Assembly: GCF_016545825.1 (NCBI RefSeq)
Contig: NC_052616.1
Location: 56,681,538-56,745,537 of the forward strand
Source: Eucalyptus grandis
Taxonomy: Eukaryota; Streptophyta; Magnoliopsida; Myrtales; Myrtaceae
Direction of reading: 5' to 3'
Length of the DNA stretch: 64,000 nt
This document shows positions 49,141 to 61,618 of this stretch, piece by piece. How positions within the stretch are numbered: the stretch's first letter is position 1; the number at the start of each line of letters is the position of its first letter. The notes beneath the pieces were generated by a model. The model saw only the letters and a program-made list of their open reading frames with translations, was not told the origin of the DNA and did no database searches. The position numbers and the translations under genes are program-made.

Positions 49141-49829
49141 TACCCGTAATTGTGCGGAAAAATCAAATTCGACAAATTAAAATAAGAAGAATTCGTATGG
49201 ATAGCTTGGTGTGGTAAGTAGGCCACCAAAAATATTTTGTTTGTGAAGGAAATGAGGGAAAATTGACCATTGGTTGATGCTTGGACTTTGTGGGCTGAAT
49301 TAGAGGAATTTTGGATGCCAATTTGGTTTATTTGGTGAAGAAAATGGAAGAAATTCGTAGGGGCTGCTGCATGAGCATGTTTGGGCTGCCAATTGGTTTA
49401 ATTTGCGGAGAAAAAAAAAAGGGAAATTTGTATGGTAGCTCTAGCTGGATTTTTGGGAAATTGCCATTTTTTATGTAGGATTCGCTCTTCTCACTATTTC
49501 TTAATATGTAATTGATATAGTTAATTATAAAAAGCATCATGTAGTCTACACAATGACATTTAATTTTTGAGTAATATGTAATCTGAGCAATTTTATAATC
49601 ACCTTTTTTTGGGGGAAGAATGTAATTGAGATTATTAGATTCAAAAGCAAAATTGAAAGTTTGGAAGGTGAAATATTATCTTGTTTTTAAAAATTTAATG
49701 CAAACCGCACCATTGCAAATTGAATTTCGGGGATCACGTTTTGGACGCTTAAAATTTTAAATTTCATTCCTCGTGACATATCTAAAAGTTTTGAAACATA
49801 TAAAAATTGGTATGTTAAATCATGAAAAG
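49141..49829. other. Intergenic, no gene recognised
   Basis: Contains a loosely repeated phrase (TTTGGTTTATTTGGTGAAGAAAA and variants, 49,320-49,420). AT-rich and non-coding. Confidence 0.45.
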
Positions 49830-51720
49830 CTATTATATAGTTTGAAAGGTCAAAAGCGATATTTTTTACAAGTCAAGATAAACCGGTGTGGGATTTTTCC
49901 TTAAAGTCCATGCCGTGAGGTTAAAGAGACAGGAGGTGGGGGTAGTTGGGCCATCAATATTTCTTCAGGGGCGACGGAGGAGTAAGACGGACGGTAAGGA
50001 TGGAAGATGGCATTTGCCTTCGGTCGAGGGCGTTGACCGAAGTCAACTGCGTCGGCTGCGTTCTAATTTGGCTCCAGGTGGAGACTCGAAGAAGAAAAGT
50101 CAAAACATGTGTCTCAGTGATGTCGCTGTAGAGAGAGAGAGAGACAGAGACAGAGAGATGGGATGAAGGGGACTTTGGTGGTGCTTATTGCTTTGAATTA
50201 TCCATCAAAATTACGGTAATAAAAGTAATAATTTCGAAATTTGAAATTTTGATTCGTACAATTTGATTCAACGGCGTAAGGAGGAATCAAATCCCTCCGA
50301 AACATTTCACTTGAGTTACGCTTACTTATTCGGGAGAGGAAATGCAAATGATTTTTTTTCTTTTTAGGTCATTGCGTAATGCTCTAATTCAATTTACTCA
50401 ACATGTTGCCTTGATTAATTTATCGTACACCGACTCTAACGGTTATGTCTCTAGAAGGCCACCAAATTTGATAGTGTTTTCAAATGGGCACGTTTAATAT
50501 TATAGTTCCCGACGCCAAATTGTATCATTTCTTCATAAGACACCTTTTACAAATTATATTTGAATCCACACGCATTATCTAGAGAATTGTCACGTCTTTA
50601 GTGGGCGAGTTCATTTATTCATACCTCCATTGCAATTCCAGAAGTCTCATGAATAAATTATTACGTAAACATAATTTATATACTGAATTGAATTGCAAGG
50701 GGTGAGTTCATGTGAGAACTATCGAATTTGATGGTCTGACTTTATTTTAATATATATCTACTAAATCAACTTAATAACTTTGTTCACGTTTGCGCTGCGT
50801 CACTTTGCGTCATAAATTGAATTGGACGAAATTCTAGAAACGTTGGGCTCTTTCGTCCTTAACCTCAAGCGGAGACCTGGGAAGATAAGGATAAGGATGT
50901 AGACGTAACTGGATGCTAGAGAGAGAGAGATGGAAGACATTCATGCTACTTGCAAACGTCAGTCAATTTGCATAAGTTTTCATCGAGGAAAGTGACTTCT
51001 CTACATTGACTTCCATGTCACCAGAAATTACTACATTAAAAGTGATTTGCAAACGGGGACTAATTGGACATCAATACACTTAAAATATTTTGTGGAGCTG
51101 TTGGATATTTGACTACCAATTTTGTTAGTAATTTAGTATTTTTGTCCTTCTCCTTCATATACAAGTTCTTCAATTGAGAATATTTCTAATCAACATTGAC
51201 ATAAGTAAAGGCCAATATATAGCTAGTTTTTCTTTGTCTAGTCAAAAGTAGGAACCTCAATTTTAGGACATAATCGATAAATAGATGCATACGCCCCCTT
51301 ATCATCTAATGACCTCGGTTATTTGTCAATAAATCCATAAAAAATTATTTATTTATTAAGAGATTAGCGATTTTTGTACTGAAAAAAATCCTAACATTGT
51401 TGGATTTAATATCTGTACCTAGAATGAAAGGCAAATATTTGTTAAACGTAGAAACTAACATAGATTGCTAGATAAAAGACATCTCTAATACACCAGTTAT
51501 TAAATGAGATCACCCTAAAGTTTTATAAGATAATGATAGATAATTATTAAAGCCTTAAATCGAGAACCTACTTTTGCCAGGCCGATGATGGTCCACACTA
51601 GCTTTTTGCAGGCGTGTGAATGTACTTCTGGGGAGGGCTAGATCTAAAGATGGACTGACCGTATAAGCTAACAATACTTAAAGTTCATCTTTTCCATGTG
51701 AACGGTGTTTGTACGATGTT
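49830..51720. repeat. Repeat U, copy 4
   Basis: Same landmarks as other U copies: the inverted W-box pair TTGACCGAAGTCAA at 50,033-50,046, GA microsatellite at about 50,130-50,158, and the GCTAGAGAGAGAGAGATGG phrase near 50,915. Confidence 0.7.
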
Positions 51721-51730
51721 GAAGTTGCCA

Positions 51731-51766
51731 GGCCAAGGAAGTCATCAACCTGAAAATGAGTTCTTC
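51731..51766 (+). pseudogene. Inverted remnant of a CRK start codon region
   Basis: The plus strand GGCCAAGGAAGTCATCAACC and the following GAAAATGAGTTCTTC match the minus-strand sequence just before and through the start codon of the intact CRK gene (about 10,540-10,575). Here it points the opposite way relative to the adjoining promoter (51,775 onward). The rest of exon 1 is absent. Only about 36 bp are involved, so the evidence rests on this short match plus its position. Confidence 0.55.
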
Positions 51767-51774
51767 ATCAAAAC

Positions 51775-52045
51775 TTGTCTTGCCGCAGGGGGCAGGGAAT
51801 TATGGGAAAGGAGAAGAGGGCAGTCTGCCCTCCTATGAATTTTTGTTGTGGGAACTATAAGAAAATATTACGTCGGTCTCATGTGCCGGCATATAAATAG
51901 GAAGGTTATGAGATTTCGACATGTGTCCACATGGGACCAATGTCAGGCTAATTTGAAAACTCTACTCTACTCTCTCCTCTCTGCACGCGCTTTCTCTCTC
52001 TTCTTCCTCACCTTCACGCTCTCTCTCTCTCCTCTCCCCAGCACG

Positions 52046-52086
<41 letters not shown>

Positions 52087-52260
52087 CCGCTCCCTCTCTC
52101 GCTCCAACCGAGCCCCCGTCAAACCGCTGCGGTGGTTCGTCGGACGAGCCACCGTGCCCTCGTCCGACCAACCGACTTCGAGACGGCGGAGGTGGAGCCG
52201 AGTGGTGGCTCGTCGGATGACAAGACGAGTACCTAATATTTTTTCAGAAAGTACTAGGAA
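51775..52260 (-). promoter_or_regulatory. Orphan CRK promoter copy
   Basis: Closely matches the region upstream of the intact CRK gene (for example TGTGGGAACTAT, AAAATATTACG, AAATAGGAAGGTTATGAG). A (TC)18 microsatellite at about 52,048-52,084 stands where the intact gene's promoter has GA-rich sequence. No CRK exon follows to the left, so it drives nothing recognisable. Confidence 0.6.
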
Positions 52261-53059
52261 AATTTAGCATGTTCATTAAAATGAATCTAGACCGTCTGAT
52301 TTGGTAAATAATTATAATAAAAATAATGCTAAGTGCATCGGCGAAAATAATCTAAAATATGGGATTAGGTTCCGTCGCACGTTTAACGTTTACGCCCCTT
52401 GAATTTCCAATATTTTCTCTTTGTTATTGATGTTCAAATGGTGGGATCCAGTGGCTACAAATGTAAGCAAGGTCCTGCTTGTGTTGGAATCTTAACGGTA
52501 TTAAGCGAACCACCTGGACATTGTCGTACCACAAATTTTGTTGACCTTAATGCATTGCTAAAAATATCACAAAATTATCGAAATATATAGGGTCATTCTA
52601 ATTAATGGCATATGGTGAGAACTTGCGTTTTAATCTTTCCATGGAGGACTTGTTGTTTCATTGTTTCTTAGTATGTGATCAATTTAAACAATCAACGAGG
52701 CTAAGTCTATGCAATAATTTTCTCATGTATCATGCTGTTTATACAGCAACATGCAAATGATGGATGTTTGGTCATATGGATGATTTATTGGACTACAGTC
52801 ACCAAAGTCAAATCTAAGCAATTTTATGATCACATACTTTTTTTTTAATAAGAAAAACACAATCGAGATTAGGTTCAACAGCACCATTGAAAGCTTGGAA
52901 GGCAAAACATCAAATTTTCTTTTTGGAAAATTCAGTACAAGTCGGATTATTGCATGTTGAAATTCCAGGTCCGAGTTATGAACATCTACAATTTGGAATT
53001 GTCTCCCACGCGACATATTTTATAGTTCTAGAACATATAATATTCATACCTTAGTTTTC

Positions 53060-55330
53060 GCAAGGTCCAATTTTTGACCAAGTCAAGGAAAACGGTGCGA
53101 GATTTTCCTTAAAGTCAAAAGAGCACTAAAGTCCCATTCCTTTGTGTTAAAGCGACAGGAGTTGGGGTGACTTGGGTGGGCAGAGGCGCAAGATGGACGG
53201 TGAGGATGGAAGATATCATTTCCCCTCGTACGAGGTCGTTAACCAAAGTCAATGTTGCGTTCTAATTGGGTCCACGTGGAGACTGGAAGGAACAAAAGTC
53301 AAAACATGAATCCCAGTGACGTCATTGTAGAGAGAGAGAGAAAGAGAGAGAGATGGGATGGAAGTGATTTTGGTGGTGCTCATAGCTTTGAATTTTCCAC
53401 CAAAATTACGGTAATAATAGTTATACTTTTGCAATATCAAAATTGATTCGTGCAATTCGATGCGACGGTCCATCGGTGTAAGGAAGGATCAAACGCTCTC
53501 AAACGTTTTGCTTGAATTACACCTATTTTTTGGGAGATACAATGCAATCAATTTCTTTTTTTAAATTGCTGTATAACACTATAACTTAATTTACTCCAAA
53601 TATTATTCTATTTTATCCATCATACACTGGCCTGACATTGATAAGTATTCTCACTTGGGCATGTTTAGTATTGCAGTTTTCGATGACAAATTGTATCATT
53701 TCTTCCAAATGCGCCTCTCACAAATTAGATTAAAACTGGAGACACTATCACCTTCTCCATGGGTAAGTCCACTATTCCTATTCCATTGCCATTCTAGAAG
53801 TCCAGTGAAGGGTTGAATTTGCAAGGGGGTGAGATCACGAGAAAGCTATCGAATCGACCGTCCGAATATATATATATATATATATTGACTTTAATGAATA
53901 ATTTTGCTCACATGAGTGCCGATATTAATGGTCATGTGACTCGCGTCGAGGATAAAATTGGACACAAAGGCTTTGTTCGGTTTAGCTTTGGAGATGAGTA
54001 TTTGGACTCCAAAGTCCCTTGGCCAAATGCAAACGTGTTTGGTTCGGTTTTAGGGCGACTTTGGTGAGATGCAATTGCATCTCCAAGTGGCTCTAAGGGA
54101 CTTTAGCAAAATGGAGGTCCGGAGGTGCTTTGGGAAGTTGTATTTTGAGAATGCAAGTTTAGGTACTGTTCATCTTCGAGGGAACTGCTCATCAAGCGAG
54201 GAAAACCACCGCACGGAGGCCGACGACCGCCGCCAAGGGGTCCCAGCGCGTCGGCGACCGCTGCCTAAGGGTCGCCCGACCCTGGCGACCGTCGCCGGAC
54301 CTCGGCGACGTCAGGTTGCGTGACCCAGCCACCGATGGCTCGGGTCGCGCGACCCGCGTCACCTGAGGTCGCGCGACCCCGGTGACGTAGCACGGGTCGT
54401 GTGACCTCGGCGACGCGACCTCGGTGTGACCGTCACCGGGTCGCGCCCGGCCATCTAGTCGCCGATCCTGTGGTCCGGCCGTTGGATCCGGCGATCCGGT
54501 GGGTCGGACTTAAAAAAAATAATAATAATAATTTTTTTAATTTAATAAAAGTTATTTACAAGTGTAAATTTTACTAAACGGTATTTTAGCCAAAATTATA
54601 TCCCAATGTAAATTTTACCAAACGATATTTGCATTTTAAAACTCCATTCACCTAAAGGTATTTGCATTTTGACAAATGCATTCTCCAAAAGCCAAACCAA
54701 ACGGGCTCAAAGCTGAATGATGTGAAAGTGGGTTTGGATTGTTTCGTCCTCAACGTCAAGCGGAGACTGGGAAAGATAAGGATAAGGATGCAGACATAAG
54801 TGATTTGTAAACGAGGACAGATGGGACTTCACCCCTCTTAAAATATTTTGTTGAGTTGTTGGGTATTTGACTACCAATTTTGTTAATAATTTAGTATTTT
54901 CGTCCTTCTCCATCATATACAAGTTCTTCAATTGATAATATATTATGTCAATTAAAGTGCAATATGTAGATAGTTTAAAAAAAAAAAAATCAAAAGGAGC
55001 AACCCTCTTTTTCCACGACATAATAGATACATAGATACATAAGCCCCGTTGTCATCTCATGACCTTGGTTATTTGTCAATAAATCCATAAATAATTAGTT
55101 ATTTTTAAGGAGATCAAGGACTTTTGAATTGGAAAAAAAAATCCTGACATTATTGGATTTAATCTCTGTACTTAAGAATGGAATGCATATATTTGTTAAA
55201 TGTAGGAACTTACATAGATAGCTAGATAAAAGACATCTTCAATACACTAATAATTAAATATAATCTACCTAAAGTTTTATAAGATAATGACATATAATTA
55301 CTAAAGACTTAATTGAGAACCTAATTTGCC
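53060..55330. repeat. Repeat U, copy 5
   Basis: The closest relative of the copy at 11,760-13,318. Its W-box pair is mutated (TTAACCAAAGTCAA, 53,239-53,252). Interrupted by the MITE-like element at 53,970-54,707. GA microsatellite at about 53,330-53,353. Confidence 0.75.
53970..54707. mobile_element. GC-cored MITE-like element with CAAAG flanks
   Basis: 738 bp, absent from block 1. Termini are imperfect inverted repeats (GCTTTGTTCGGTTTAGCTTT against AGCCCGTTTGGTTTGGCTTT), and CAAAG flanks both sides (53,965-53,969 and 54,708-54,712). The core at 54,190-54,500 has repeated GGTCGCGCGACC palindromes. The superfamily is uncertain; short frames within it are not genes. Confidence 0.72.
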
Positions 55331-55419
55331 AGGAGGATGATGGTCCCCACTCGCTCTTTGCAGGATCATGTATGTATTTCTGGCCCGGGGAAGGCTACAT
55401 CTAAAAATGGACTGACTGT

Positions 55420-56105
55420 ACAAGCAACGGAATGACCAATGTGAATGTGAGAATATAAGCAAAACATTTATACTACCTGCGACGACAATTTTATCACGAC
55501 CTTGAAGATTGTGTTATTTCTTTACCGGGGAAATGTCATCGCCAATCCCTCCACGTCTGTCTTGTTAAAACTACTCCTCTTCTTTTATTTTTTTTGTTCA
55601 AAACTGTCCCGATGCTTCGATCCTTCGATCCCCCCATTTTTAGGGCCCAAATTTGTCGAGTTTTGGCCGCTCGTGATTTTAATTGGTTTTGCTCAGTATG
55701 ACATGCAATCCCCTTTCTGCAAAAAGAGTTTCAGACTTTTGAGAGGATCTTCTCCATTTAACTTCTTTATACCTGTGTTGATCTGTTTTCACTACGTCAA
55801 AACCTGGAGACCCAGTTTGGACATATTTTTGCATTGGTTTTGCTTGCTTTTTTAGTACCTCCCGATCACCTCCTTATGGTTGCCACCTTTGCGGCTTACC
55901 ACCGACATCCAGCAAGGTCCACTCTGCCGGTTTTCACTCTTTATCATCACTAGAGCTAACTCTAGTAGCTTGGTGGTGGATTTCGTCGTGATAACCCTAG
56001 TGTAAGCTTATTTGTCATATTTTGTTACTCATCAAGTCGTCGAAGCTTTGACTTGCCATGGTCGTTGTTAGGGAGTGTTAAGCCTAGCGTAAGTTTATAT
56101 GAATT
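55420..56105 (+). repeat. Repeat R, block 2 plus-orientation copy
   Basis: Matches 13,670-14,320 closely. Open frames differ between the two copies through small indels, arguing against coding function. Confidence 0.7.
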
Positions 56106-56109
56106 CCTA

Positions 56110-56216
56110 GACGACAGTACTTCAGGTAAGAATCCCTAACGATGCCTCTGGGATTCGAACTTCTCCCTTTCATGAGGGAGAAAGAGCCCAAGCCAGCTGT
56201 GCTACTGCGGGCGGTG
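56110..56216 (-). mobile_element. Truncated tRNA-derived SINE head
   Basis: The minus strand has an A box TAGCACAGCTGG (56,193-56,204) and a B box GTTCGAATCCC (56,150-56,160) with tRNA-like spacing but no acceptor pairing and no tail. It sits at the junction where block 1 sequence 14,330-14,700 is missing. Confidence 0.6.
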
Positions 56217-56231
56217 ATTAAAACGTATAGA

Positions 56232-56446
56232 GTTTTTTTTTTTTTTTTGGTGACCCAGGAAATCTCGAAAGTCGATAGCCAATGGGTAGAACCTAGGGGC
56301 AACATGGGGAAACCACCACCCCATGCCACTGGGTAAGTCACCAAGTAACTTCACCAGCCCTCTTGCGTTGTAAGGGCTGTAAACCTCTCACCTCTCTCGC
56401 AAAGGATCACTAAAGCCTACCCAGCGGAGCCACCACAGCCGGTGAT
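56232..56446 (-). mobile_element. SINE with poly(A) tail and 18-bp target duplication
   Basis: The tail appears as a T run at 56,233-56,249 on the plus strand. Flanks ATTAAAACGTATAGAGTT (56,217-56,234) and ATTAAAACATATAGAGTT (56,447-56,464) differ by one base. An A box TGGCTCCGCTGG is at 56,421-56,432. Block 1 near 14,735 has the target once, so this insertion is private to block 2. Same superfamily as the SINE at 177-406. Confidence 0.85.
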
Positions 56447-56499
56447 ATTAAAACATATAGAGTTGATAAAGGAAAATGATACCAAAAACTGAAAACTAA

Positions 56500-57455
56500 A
56501 GGTAGCAGCACCCATATTTTTCATAAATTGGTCAAATGTGGGCTATGAAGTTGTAATGGGCCATAACCCACACTCGACTCATTTTAAGTTCGAGTTTATA
56601 TGGGTCGAAAATTGGTCACATATTTCGACCCATTTTTGACCCATTTTTAAAACCTAAAAACATGAACAGCCCTTTGACCTTCACCTTTGCCGCCGCCTCC
56701 GAGCTGCCTTCGCCACTCGCCACCGTGGCTTGCCTCCAAGTCGCCTCCGCCGCCCCGCCGGATCGGTGAGATCGAGCCCCGCTCAATGTCGGCGAACTCG
56801 AAGTCACTTGTGGCCGATCACCGGCCGTCGTCGTAATTAAGAAGAAAAAAAAAAAGAAAAGAGAAAAAGAAAATAATCATTAAAATTAAAAATGATATTT
56901 TAAAAAATAAAAATCATAAAAATTATATTTTTAAAAATAAAAAATAAAAAAATAAAAAAAATTATATTTTAAAATAATAAAATAATTAAAAATTATATTT
57001 AAAAATAATAATAATAATAATTTTCCATTAAATTTGTATTGCAAAAAAATTGTTAAAAAATTGTATTGCATAAAAATATTTTAACAATAAGTAGGTTTTA
57101 ACCACTGGGGTTCGCCCCTGGTCACTCTTCCAACTTGGAAATGGGATATGGGGGTTCAAATCCCACCTTCTGGGGGTGGGGATGATTTCATTTCGGAGGG
57201 TTTCGACTCCCACACCCTACAAGGAGGCAAGGCAAAAGTTTGAGAGTGAGTGGTAGAATAGGATTAGAGTAGGACCGACCAAAAAGAGAGAGTAGGTTTT
57301 AGCAATACGGATTGGATCGGGTATGGGTCGAATACGGGTCGGGTTGAGTACGAGTCACTAGATTTACACTACAAGAATATAGGTCAAAATTGGTTAAATG
57401 GGTCAACTTATTTTCGATCCGACCCATACCTAACCCAACCCATCCATTTGTCACC
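56500..57455. mobile_element. Decayed MULE-type MITE, block 2 copy
   Basis: Counterpart of 14,778-15,586, with eroded left end and intact right end (CATTTGTCACCCCT). It is interrupted by a SINE-like insertion at 57,101-57,290. Confidence 0.7.
57101..57290 (+). mobile_element. SINE-like insertion with 11-bp target duplication
   Basis: 190 bp bounded by AGTAGGTTTTA (57,090-57,100 and 57,291-57,301); block 1 has this sequence once near 15,434. A B-box motif GGTTCAAATCCC is at 57,153-57,164 and a second, GGTTTCGACTCCC, at 57,199-57,211. There is no poly(A) tail, so it is a different family from the other SINEs or a truncated member. Confidence 0.75.
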
Positions 57456-57779
57456 CCTACTTAAAACTATGTCTATTGTAACAAATTTATCTTGATTTTT
57501 TTATTATCAAAAACCATAATGTGTACCTGCTCTAACACATTTAATTTAAAATTTTTCTTGTGACACAAAAAATCTAAATTTGTATCTATGTAACACATTT
57601 AGTTTCTATCAAATCAAAACGTCATTTTTATTTCACATCATGTCAACACCATTTGTTGTCTCACGTCCATGTGGGTAGATATTATAGAACCTTAGCATAA
57701 AACAAATGTAGAATTTTTGATGTCTTGAAAAAAATTAAGATAAATATGATATAACGAGCATAACTTGAAATTTTTAATG

Positions 57780-59500
57780 GGTTTTTCCTGCCTTGAATAG
57801 TGAAAAAGACTAGTATAAAAGTTTTGTTAGGTCAAAAGAGACTTTGGACAAGTCAAGACAAACCGGTGTGGGATTTTCCGTAAAGTCCATTCCGTGAGGT
57901 TAAAGCGACGAGAGCTGGGGTTAGGTGGGCTATCAATATTATGACGGACGGTGAGGATGGGAGACAGCATTTGCCCCTCGTACGAGGCAGTTGACCGAAG
58001 TCAATTGCGTGGGTTGCATTCTACTTTGGCCCCCATTGGAGGCTTGAAGAAAGAAAAGTCAAAACTTGTATCTCAGTAATGGACGTTGAGAATGGAAGAT
58101 AGCATTTGCCCCTCGTACGAGGCAGTTGACCGCCCCAGTGGAGGCTGGAAGAAAGAAAAGTCAAAACATCTATCTCAGTCATGTCGTTGCAGAGACAGAG
58201 AGAGACACAGAGAGAGGGGGGATGGGATGAAAGTGATTTTGGGCGCTTTGTATCTTTTGAATTTTCCATCAAAACTACGGTAATATAATAAATACTTTGG
58301 AAATATTAATACTGATTAGTACAATTCGATGCAACCATTGATCAAGGGAGAATCAAACCCAAATTCCTTCGAAACAATTAATTTCTGATGACATGGAACT
58401 CAATGTAGATAATTCATTTTCTTCTTTGAAAACTAATGTAAATGGACTGTGATGTTTGCAAGCGGCATGAATGTCTTCCATATCTCTCTCTCTCTCTCTC
58501 TCTCTGCATCCAGTTACGTCTTCATCCTTATTCCTTGACTTATCTTTCCATGTCTCTGCCGGAGATTGAGGCCGAAAGAGTCCAAACTCACTCCACATCA
58601 TTCAGCTTTCTGAGAACCCGCGGCCACTCAACTAGAATTGCGCCCAATTCAATCTGTGACCCGAGTCACGTGACCATTAATGTCGACGCTAGTGTGAACA
58701 AAATTATTAAGTAATTTAGTATATATATTAAAATAAATTCATACCGTCGGATCAGATAGCTTTTTCATAAGTTCACCTCTTGCAAATTCAACCTTAGTGT
58801 CTCTAGATAATGTATGTGGATTCAACCTTAGTGACACGTTTATGTAACAATTTCTTCGCTAGACTTCTAAAATGGTGATAGAAGTAAAAATAAATGGACT
58901 CATTTACAAAGGGCATGATGGTTCTTGTGAGCTCACCCCTTATATATCGTTGCTCAACTTCTAGAATGGGGATGGAGATAGGAGTAAATGGACTCGCCTA
59001 TCGAGGGTGTTAGAGTGCCTTTGAATGACGTATATGGATTTGAATCTAACTTATAAAAGGCGCCTCTTGAAGAAGCGATACAATTTAGTAATAAACATGC
59101 ATGATTGATCAATGTTATCAATTTTTAGACAAAATATGATGGATAAAAGATGACAATATCTCGAGCGAATTATGACATTATGTTACATGGCGATCTAGAA
59201 AAAGAAATAAATTGTAGTGCATCTCCCAAATAAATAGGCATGACTTGAGACTACATTAAACTATTTAGAATTGATTTGCAAAGGAGGACAAATTGGACTT
59301 CACTTAAAATATTTTGTTGAGTTACTGGTTGTTTGACTATCAATTTTTGTTAGTAATTTAGTATTTTCGTCCTTCTCCTCCATATACAAGTTTTTCATTT
59401 GATAGTATATTTAATCAACATTGACAAAATCAAGGTGCAATATGTAGATAGTTTTTTTTCTTTTTGGTCTAATCAAAAGTAGGAACCGCCTTTTTTTTTT
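57780..59500. repeat. Repeat U, copy 6, with inverted segment
   Basis: Counterpart of the copy at 15,950-17,700. Inverted W-box pair at 57,991-58,004; the second tandem unit keeps only one core (about 58,126). The segment 58,378-59,250 is inverted relative to 16,543-17,438. Confidence 0.75.
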
Positions 59501-60791
59501 CAATGACATAATAAATAAATAGTTACATAAGCCATGTTATTATCTCTTGATCTCACTAATTTTTTGATAAATCCATATATAATTAATTATTTGTAAGGAG
59601 ATCATTGATTTCTATATTGAAATAAGTGAGACATCGATGAGGACGTCTTTATTCATGCTTAAGAGAAGATTGTAAAGTGAATAGGAGTTATGGAGTACAT
59701 GGGCTAGATTAAATACGAGACGTTCGAAATAGTTGGTCTCACGTGGTTTTCGTCAGGCTAGATATAGTTTGATATAGATTAAATTCATTTAATTGTCCTT
59801 CAGTCAACTATTTTATGAGATATAACGCAATTCCAGACAATTAAAGGGCATGTCATCATCATGATAAGTACACAGTGAAAAGAAAGAAAGTTACCTAGAT
59901 ACATGAGATTTACTAAATCAGAGGCACATCATTTATTAAAGGGAAAAGGTTGGGCAACGGTACCGTTAGATTCTAGATCCAAACGGTGGGTTCTCCACCA
60001 CAATTTTTTTTTTCAAGGAAACCTATTAACCTGTTTAATTGGTTTCCTTCAAAAAAGTTAAAATTGGAAAATCCACTTCAAAATCCCATCAAATTCCTTC
60101 ATATGAGAAAATAAAAAATAACATAGAAAACACAAAATTTTAGAATAAATCGAATACCAAAATATAGATACCTGCAAGCAAAATAATATAACCCCTAGCG
60201 AAAAAAGAAGAAGTTAATGTCATTCAAAAGATCAATTTAATTTTTTTTTAATATGGAAAAAACACAATAAATATTGGCTTTAAGACTAATAACGAAATTA
60301 TATTGCTTTCGAATGGCTTCTCATTCTTTTTGCTTAAATCCAATTGCTCTAAAAGGATTCTCTAGTGACTAGAATTCGGATAAGTGATATTGGTAATGTA
60401 TGGTAACAATTAAAAAAAAAAAAAGACTAAATATGTATAATGAATTAGAAAACAAAAAATTATCCATTCATTTGAATCTCATATACAAAGATGTAGGGAC
60501 TTAACAAATTACAAAATCAATCTTAGGATATTATAAGTTAAAGAATAAAGTTAAAAAGGAATAATTCAATAATATATGACCACATGATACCTAACCCTAT
60601 GTTGATTCTTATAAAATAAATATTAATTTTGTGACGAAGTAATTTTCTTCAAAACAAAAAAAATAAGTACAGTAATGATTTCTTCCTTATTTACATATTA
60701 TATTTTGAGAATACCTATAACAACTCATCTCATTGAATTTCTAAGTGAGTGAAAAACATTTAAATTCTCTTGAGTGCCTCTCAAGGTTAAG
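59501..60791. other. Intergenic DNA conserved in both blocks
   Basis: Counterpart of 17,701-19,000, including the GGAAACC hairpin near 60,020. No gene. Confidence 0.55.
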
Positions 60792-61381
60792 GGTGCGAAT
60801 TTTTTTTTTTTTTTGTTCCGGTAAATAAATAAAAAGTGTTTTTATTTTAACAATTTCTAAACAAAAGAACGCTTTTGGTAACGTTTGTTCCGGGAATAAA
60901 AAATGAATAGAAACACGTTTGGTAAATTTTATTCTTTTTTGTTTCTTTTAATTTTTTAAACATTTTTATTTTATCTTTCATTTTTTCCTTTCTTTTTATT
61001 TTTCTTTTTTTCGTAGGCCCCGGTGAGGCCGAGCCTCGCCGTGGTTGGGCGAGGCTCGGCCTCGCCGGGGGCCGGGCGACGCTTGTAAGGTCGCCGACCC
61101 TTGACGGCGTCCGCCGGCCTCGACGGCCTCGCCAGCTAAATGGCGAGGCCCCATCCTAAAGAAAAAGAATAAAAAAGAAGAAGAAAAGAAGAAGAAAAGA
61201 GAAGAGAGAGAAGAAGCGTTTCTTCAAAATTGTTTATGGAATAAGAATCAACTTTTTTATGTTTCTTTTTTTGCTCTAATTTTGTTTCGGGACGCAAATG
61301 TAAACGCATTGTTTTTTTTTTGTTCCTTTGTTAGAAAAACAAAAAATTGTTCCAGGAACACTTGTGAGGAATGTTACCATT
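60792..61381. mobile_element. GC-cored insertion with TTAAG flanks
   Basis: 590 bp absent from block 1 (compare 18,990-19,035). TTAAG is at 60,787-60,791 and 61,382-61,386. AT-rich arms with repeated GTTTGGTAA / TTGTTCC phrases surround a GC-rich core (61,015-61,150) of GAGGCCGAGCC-type units. Terminal inverted repeats are weak, so superfamily unknown. Confidence 0.65.
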
Positions 61382-61618
61382 TTAAGTGACCATTTTTTTT
61401 TTTCTATATACATTTCTTCTGTTTTACATTTGTAGAAAAGCAACGCAAGACTCCACGGTAACACCACACCACTGTGACTAGTGAACGACATTAGTTTTTT
61501 TATTTAATTGAATTACCATGACAATGTCCACGACATCCCTACATCACAGCCTCTGCCACCACGCGACTCGATCTTACCACCACCGCCGACCACAGCCACC
61601 ACATGCGGCTTCATCTAC

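Noticed and set aside
51848..52267. 139-codon plus-strand frame with Ser/Leu repeats
   Set aside because: Produced by the (TC)n microsatellite in the orphan CRK promoter.
54069..54323. 84-codon frame in block 2
   Set aside because: Falls within the GC core of the element at 53,970-54,707; absent from block 1.
56145..56212. Possible tRNA gene on the minus strand
   Set aside because: A and B boxes fit, but the ends do not pair into an acceptor stem; more likely a SINE head.
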